Origin: Ariolimax columbianus
Lineage: Eukaryota > Mollusca > Gastropoda > Stylommatophora > Arionidae
Reading direction: 5' to 3'
NCBI GenBank assembly: GCA_036924085.1
Contig: JAVGWX010000007.1
Coordinates: forward strand, 98,171,141-98,235,140
DNA: 64,000 bases
Shown here: positions 58,346 through 64,000 of the stretch, in pieces
Layout: each line of letters begins with the position of its first letter
How positions within the stretch are numbered: the first letter of the stretch is position 1
The notes under the pieces: model-generated
Database searches by the model: none
Told to the model about the DNA's origin: nothing
What the model saw: the letters and a program-made list of their open reading frames with translations, nothing else
Program-made: the position numbers and the translations under genes

Positions 58346-59174
58346 AATTCTTCTTCTTCTTCTGCGTACACAGTCAGACAGTAACCATTATTTTTTCGAA
58401 AAAAGCGGCGGTCATCCTGAGGCTCTCGCCACTGCCATAGAGCTTGTCTTGCAGTTCCACTGGTAATGGCCACATCTGCTCTCTCTGATCCTCGTATGTC
58501 GGGCAGTTCTGCAGCAGATGTTCAGTGGTCATTTTACCAGTACCGCACGGGCATTCGTCGGTACACCCTATCTTCAATTTGTTGAATAGGTGGTACCTCA
58601 GTCTGTTGGGGCCAGTGCGAAGTCTGAAGACAACGACCTGCTCTCTTCGGTTCAACTGGTAATAGGCATCGTTTTTGGTGTAACCAGTATGTTCGGTTTC
58701 CCATTTGGTCATGTATCTGGCTTTGATAAGCCGTTTTGACTCTTCGTACGTCATACTGGTATCTGTTTGTGGTAGTCTTGCACCTTCTTTTGCCAGTCTG
58801 TCTGCCTCCTCGTTGCCTTGGATGTTGCAGTGTGACGGAACCCACTGTACCACTACCCTTTTTGGTGCGGCCTGCTGGCACAGTTTGCAGAGTGCTGCTC
58901 TTAAGTCATTAAGCTCAGTGTTTTTCTGGCTTTTTAGCGCTGTGACTACGGCGAGAGCATCTGTCAGCAGGACTATATGGCTCTCATTTTCACTGTGTGT
59001 CACCATTTCTTCCACTGCCGCCCTCAGTGCCTCTGCCTCCGCTCTGAAATTGCTTGTGTACTTACCAGTAGCGAATGACAGTGTTATTTTTCTGCCATTT
59101 GGTAGGTTCAGGAATGCTCCTGCCCCTCCGTTCTGTGTAGTGTTTGTTACAGAACCGTCGGTGTATGCATGGGC
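58346..59174 (-). mobile_element. 5'-truncated RNase-H LINE inserted in piggyBac element
   Basis: The target duplication CAAAGTCAATTC lies at about 58334-58345 and 59174-59185 (edges uncertain by a base). The 3' end (left) is a (GAA)n tail after CTGACTGTGTACGCA. A frame open from 59174 to 58374 contains YTDGSVTN, RAEAEALRAA, LLTDALAVVTAL, VPSHCNIQGNEEADRLAKEG (the four RNase H acidic motifs), FRLRTGPNRLRYHLF and the knuckle CPCGTGKMTTEHLLQNC. It begins exactly at RNase H, lacking endonuclease and RT. Confidence 0.9.
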
Positions 59175-59365
59175 AAAGTCAATTCAAACATGGGGGCAGA
59201 CATTTGCAAGGGCTAACCATGAGGTTTGACCACAATTGGTTGGTTATTTTTAGATTGTGACGCATTTTTTCACGCACTACCCAAAGTACCGAAAATTAGG
59301 TCCAGCGGTATAGCGGCAGATTTAGAAATTACCGAAAAATGGGTACAGCGGTCTGGTAGGGTTAA

Positions 59366-59980
<615 letters not shown>

Positions 59981-59991
59981 TTTCTGCTTTC

Positions 59992-60344
59992 TTCTTCTTC
60001 GTTCGTTCTCAATCTCCCGCTACCAAATCCTGAAAGGGCTTAAGTAGCAGAATGTAGTCCAGAGAACGGAATGCGTTGTGTTGCAGTTTACAGCTTGACT
60101 GCGATATTTGCACCTTTCGGTCCAACGCATCCGACTTCAGCAAGCATTTTTTGAGTACCGGGTTAGCATTCCCTCTTTGATCCCTTTTCCTTAGCCAGTC
60201 TGCCCTGCTGCAGCCTGTTATCCAGGATCACCGCGTGGAGGTGTAGAAGGGTCTTGGCAGCTCTGGTTTGCTGGCCCTGGCGCTAGCAGTCAGCTATGAG
60301 TCGCTGACCACTGCAGCTCATCCACTGCTCAGCGTCTTGATCCA
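59992..60344 (-). mobile_element. SINE family 1, full-length copy (minus)
   Basis: An 11-bp target duplication TTTCTGCTTTC lies at 59981-59991 and 60345-60355. The (GAA)n tail is at the left (TTCTTCTTCGTTCG), the 5' end GGATCAAGACGCTGAGCAGT is at the right. The core CATCCGACTTCAGCAAGCAT is at about 60128. Confidence 0.94.
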
Positions 60345-60496
60345 TTTCTGCTTTCAACAACACCAATTGCTATATAATTCAACCTCTGGCATTCAAAATA
60401 ACCAAGTTTAGTTTCGGTTTATGACCTTTTCAATAAATGCAGAATCAAACTACTGGATTTTTCTGTTTTATTTCTAATTTATTAAAAACATTTTGT

Positions 60497-60725
60497 TTTT
60501 TCCCTGTTCGCCTTATTTCTCTATTCCCAAGTCGGTCTGTGTTGCAATATGTTTTTATTTTGCGCCTATCGGCCCAGTACATCCGACTTCGGCATGCATT
60601 TTATGTAAGGGTCTGCTTTCTTCTACATTTTCTAAGAGTTTGCTCCGCCGGGTAATGGCCGGTGCTGTGATGGGGAGCCACCCATCGAATTGTGAGCTAT
60701 CACTTAATCACTAGCCAACGCTGTC
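60497..60725 (-). mobile_element. tRNA-derived SINE, family 2 (copy 3)
   Basis: TTATTTTGCGCCTATCGGCC and CATCCGACTTCGGCATGCAT match the body of copies 1 and 2; the tRNA-like head at the right is decayed (B box not intact). Near SINE 1 on the same strand. Confidence 0.85.
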
Positions 60726-60844
60726 AAATATTTCTCATTTGAGACGTCTAATTGTCTAAAATGCAGTCTTTTATTGCATCAAACGCATGTCTTGAGGGCT
60801 TACAGTGTTCTGCTGAGTATAATAAAATATCCTGCAGCTGTTCG

Positions 60845-61375
60845 TCCGATCTACTCCTGTCAGGTCACATCCTGTAGGTCATCGTCCCATCTAGTGCTAT
60901 CTGGTCACATCCTGTAGATCATCGTCCCATCTAGTGCTGTCAGGTCACATCCTGTAGGTCATTGTCCCATCTAGTGCTGTCTGGTCACATCCTGTAGATC
61001 ATCGTCCCATCTAGTGATATCTGATCACATCCTGTAGGTCATTGTCCCATCTAGTGGTATCTGGTCACATCCTATAGGCCAGAGTCCCATCTACTCCTGT
61101 CAGGTCAGATCCTGTAAGTCATAGTCCCATCTAGTGGTATCTGGTCACATCCTATAGGCCAGAGTCCCATCTACTCCTGTCAGGTCAGATCCTGTAAGTC
61201 ATAGTCCCATCTAGTGGTATCTGGTCACATCCTGTAAGTCATAGTCCCATCTACTCCTGTCAGGTCAGATCCTGTAAGTCATAGTCCCATCTAGTGGTAT
61301 CTGGTCACATCCTATAGGCCAGAGTCCCATCTTCTCCTGTCAGGTCAGATCCTGTAGGTCATCGTTTCATCTACT
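60845..61375. repeat. 40-bp minisatellite
   Basis: About 13 copies of TCACATCCTGTAGGTCATCG TCCCATCTAGTGCTGTCTGG with alternating variants; blocks of two to three units are repeated (61060-61200 and after). Confidence 0.92.
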
Positions 61376-61530
61376 GCTGTCTACAGTTGTTGTGGATGAT
61401 GTGTTGGTAGTCTTTTGGTTTCTGGGAATGTCTGGTTGCCCACTGAAATATATCCCTACTCATCCAGAAGTTATCTTCTAAAGAAATAACACCATACATA
61501 AAAAGAAAGATGTGTGAATTAGTTTTCAAA

Positions 61531-62440
61531 ATATAAATACTTGAGATTAGGATACATTTACACATTTAATTTCTGTACATTATTTAAATATAAATACTTG
61601 AGATTAGGATACATTTACACATTTAATTTCTGTACATTATTTAAATATAAATACTTGAGATTAGGATACATTTACACATTTAATTTCTGTACATTATTTA
61701 AATATAAATACTTGAGATTAGGATACATTTACACATTTAATTTCTGTACATTATTTAAATATAAATACTTGAGATTAGGATACATTTACACATTTAATTT
61801 CTGTACATTATTTAAATATAAATACTTGAGATTAGGATACATTTACACATTTAATTTCTGTACATTATTTAAATATAAATACTTGAGATTAGGATACATT
61901 TACACATTTAATTTCTGTACATTATTTAAATATAAATACTTGAGATTAGGATACATTTACACATTTAATTTCTGTACATTATTTAAATATAAATACTTGA
62001 GATTAGGATACATTTACACATTTAATTTCTGTACATTATTTAAATATAAATACTTGAGATTAGGATACATTTACACATTTAATTTCTGTACATTATTTAA
62101 ATATAAATACTTGAGATTAGGATACATTTACACATTTAATTTCTGTACATTATTTAAATATAAATACTTGAGATTAGGATACATTTACACATTTAATTTC
62201 TGTACATTATTTAAATATAAATACTTGAGATTAGGATACATTTACACATTTAATTTCTGTACATTATTTAAATATAAATACTTGAGATTAGGATACATTT
62301 ACACATTTAATTTCTGTACATTATTTAAATATAAATACTTGAGATTAGGATACATTTACACATTTAATTTCTGTACATTATTTAAATATAAATACTTGAG
62401 ATTAGGATACATTTACACATTTAATTTCTGTACATTATTT
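61531..62440. repeat. 57-bp minisatellite, 16 nearly identical copies
   Basis: Unit AAATATAAATACTTGAGATT AGGATACATTTACACATTTA ATTTCTGTACATTATTT, with no differences seen between units. The 57-bp period gives a 308-codon plus-strand frame of 19-residue repeats, an artefact. Confidence 0.96.
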
Positions 62441-62484
62441 ATTTTACAACTGAAACAACTTTCTTGAGTTATTAAACCTTTAGC

Positions 62485-63010
62485 ACGCCACATTTCTTTT
62501 TACGAAAAATTTGAATCTCGCTATGGTAGTGAACTTTCAAAATTTGAAACTTTACTGTTTGTTTGTCAATAAATATATCTTGTGTGTAGAGACACAATTG
62601 AATAAAGAACTTGTGGGTGTTATTGTTTTTGTTGTGTGTTTGTTAGTTTCTGAGATACAGAAAGATGAAGTTGAACATTTTTGAAAATCTCGGAAAAAAT
62701 TTTGACTCAACCGCTAGGCCTAGTCGCTCCGATAGAAAACCATGGAAACCACAACAATCTATCGATACTGTGTTTACAATATTGACACAACTGTTTGTTT
62801 CCAATTCAAACGTAGTTCTTTCATCTAAACAAACAAAATAAATAGATCTACCCGATAAAGATCTTTCCCAACAACCTACTTCACCTTTCGCAAAAAGTTG
62901 GCTTGGTCCAAACAGCGTATACAAAATTAAAATTGTTCAAAAGCCATTTGTAATCGAACATACGATACTTTAACCGGCAAAATATCGTGTAAATATGGGT
63001 AACGTATTCA
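62485..63010. repeat. 530-bp dispersed repeat (inverse of 34855-35390)
   Basis: TGTGTTTGTTAGTTTCTGAG, AGAAAACCATGGAAACCACA and TACCCGATAAAGATCTTTCC are reverse complements of blocks in intron 6. The relation covers about 530 bp. No coding content. Confidence 0.8.
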
Positions 63011-63174
63011 GCAGTAAAAAATGGCTGTCGGGAGTGTTTCCGTTAAAAAAAACCAATTTTTGTCCAGAAAATCGTTTTTGAATGGAGCTTGAGTCTAAAG
63101 ACATTTTTGACAAATGCATGCTAAAGATTAAATCCTTTTTTTGTACATGATAAAAGCGCGACAAAGCTGATAGA

Positions 63175-63540
63175 GGAATTACAGTTGTGAAGAAAGACTC
63201 AGAAAAACAGGCCTACAGTGTCTAGAAAAGAGAAGAATTCGAGGTGACTTAATACATGTTTATAAGATAATCAAAGGAACGGATAAATTAGACTATAACA
63301 AGTTTTTCAAAATACAACCATCTACAAGAACAAGACGACATAGCTACAAATTAACTAAAGAAAGGAAATATTTTTTTAGTCAGAGTGGTGAATGCTTGGA
63401 ATGCATTGCCACAGGAAGTAATGGAGACAGGGGCAATTAATGCATTTAAGAATAGATTGGATGCGCATAACTTTTAGAGCAAGGAAATATAAATGGTTGT
63501 ATATAGACTCTGCAGAGTCTTCTAATCCAGTATAAAGACG
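63175..63540 (+). pseudogene. CR1 LINE 3' end relic
   Basis: RLRKTGLQCLEKRRIRGDLI HVYKIIKG, then TRTRRHSYKLTKERKYFF, then after a frameshift near 63380 RVVNAWNALPQEVMETGAIN AFKNRLDAHNF and a stop. LQSLExRRxRGDLIxxYKI and VNAWNxLPxxVVxAxxxNxFKxRLD are diagnostic of the CR1-clade C-terminus. The short 3' UTR ends near 63540 in CCAGTATAAAGACG. Confidence 0.85.
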
Positions 63541-64000
63541 TTAAGTTAAATTAAAAGTTACAACTGAAACAACTTTCTTGAGTTATGTAAATACTTCTTT
63601 TGCACATGATAATAAATTTTGAATGTGCTTAGAAATTTTGCATGTTCAAAGCACATTTTTATGAACCGTTATTTCAAACTACAAAATAGTTTTTCTGGAA
63701 ATTGATATTTTCCACTTCTTTCAAACGTAAATTTCTCTCGGCCCCATTTTTGTTTTCTCTTAACCTTTTTTTTTTTCTTTCTTCATGTCTCTACTGCATT
63801 CTCCTTCTCCAATTGACACTCCAAACCATCACATGCACCCAGAAACTCACACAACACAGTTGTCATCAGAGACACTATTCAAACAGGTAAGAAGTGATTG
63901 ATTTTATTGGTATCTCAATCAATGATACAAATTAGAAACCTCTAAGCATGCAGCAGCATACAATATGTGGTGTATTTTGTGATGGTTAGCTTGAGGAATG
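63541..64000. other. Right edge of intron 12, no exon seen
   Basis: T-rich tracts and an open stretch ending at a GTAAGA at 63889. The stretch does not encode the kinase C-lobe that should follow APE. Confidence 0.45.

Larger units (their letters stand above)
57455..59361. mobile_element. piggyBac-like element (copy 2), internally repeated and interrupted by a LINE
   Basis: Flanked by TTAA at 57451-57454 and 59362-59365. The termini are perfect 12-bp inverted repeats CCCTACCAGACC and GGTCTGGTAGGG. Three units of about 186 bp, each with TGACGCATTTTTT and CATCAGCCGCTCG, lie at about 57880-58345 and 59176-59265. A LINE fragment at 58346-59174 interrupts the third unit. Only an N-terminal piece of a transposase-like frame is left. 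The element ends 87 bp before exon 12. Confidence 0.9.

Noticed and set aside
61541..62467. 308-codon plus-strand frame with 19-residue repeats
   Set aside because: Exact consequence of a 57-bp perfect tandem repeat in an intron.
63780..63888. Exon-like stretch between a T-rich tract and a GTAAGA donor
   Set aside because: Its translation does not match the expected kinase C-lobe following APE and no domain is recognisable.

Overview
This is animal nuclear DNA carrying one recognisable protein-coding gene, a novel-type protein kinase C of the epsilon class, on the + strand. Twelve coding exons (565 codons, 1,695 bp) lie between 810 and 59587, all with GT/AG junctions and matching phases. They run in the order C2-like domain, pseudosubstrate, C1A, C1B, V3 hinge, and kinase domain as far as the APE motif. 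The last exons lie beyond the right edge. The protein resembles molluscan Apl II-type PKC, and the repeat content (tRNA-derived SINEs, RTE and RNase-H LINEs, mariner and piggyBac relics, many minisatellites) suits a mollusc, probably a gastropod. That assignment is inference.

Layout: 1-809 is 5' flank/UTR. Intron 2 (15 kb) holds a LINE fragment, three SINE families, a 37-bp minisatellite inside a SINE, a 3.3-kb two-level satellite (46-bp and 21-bp units) and a mariner-derived palindrome. Intron 3 (10 kb) holds an almost complete but broken RTE element, an RNase-H LINE relic, a 2.1-kb 38-bp minisatellite and a LINE with two nested SINEs. Introns 4-8 hold more LINE relics, several minisatellites, a second RTE copy split by a SINE, and a DDE transposase relic. 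Introns 9-11 hold a second and third mariner palindrome, a 48-bp array with 384-bp higher-order structure and two piggyBac-like TTAA elements, one ending 87 bp before exon 12. The unfinished last intron holds SINEs, a near-perfect 57-bp array, an inverted copy of a 530-bp repeat and a CR1 3' end.

Only the kinase is a functional-looking gene. Every long open frame outside its exons is either a transposon relic or a tandem array whose period is a multiple of three. The most notable non-genic signals are the three foldback elements built from mariner transposase N-terminal sequence, the central core shared by two different SINE families, and several minisatellites that arose inside transposon copies.
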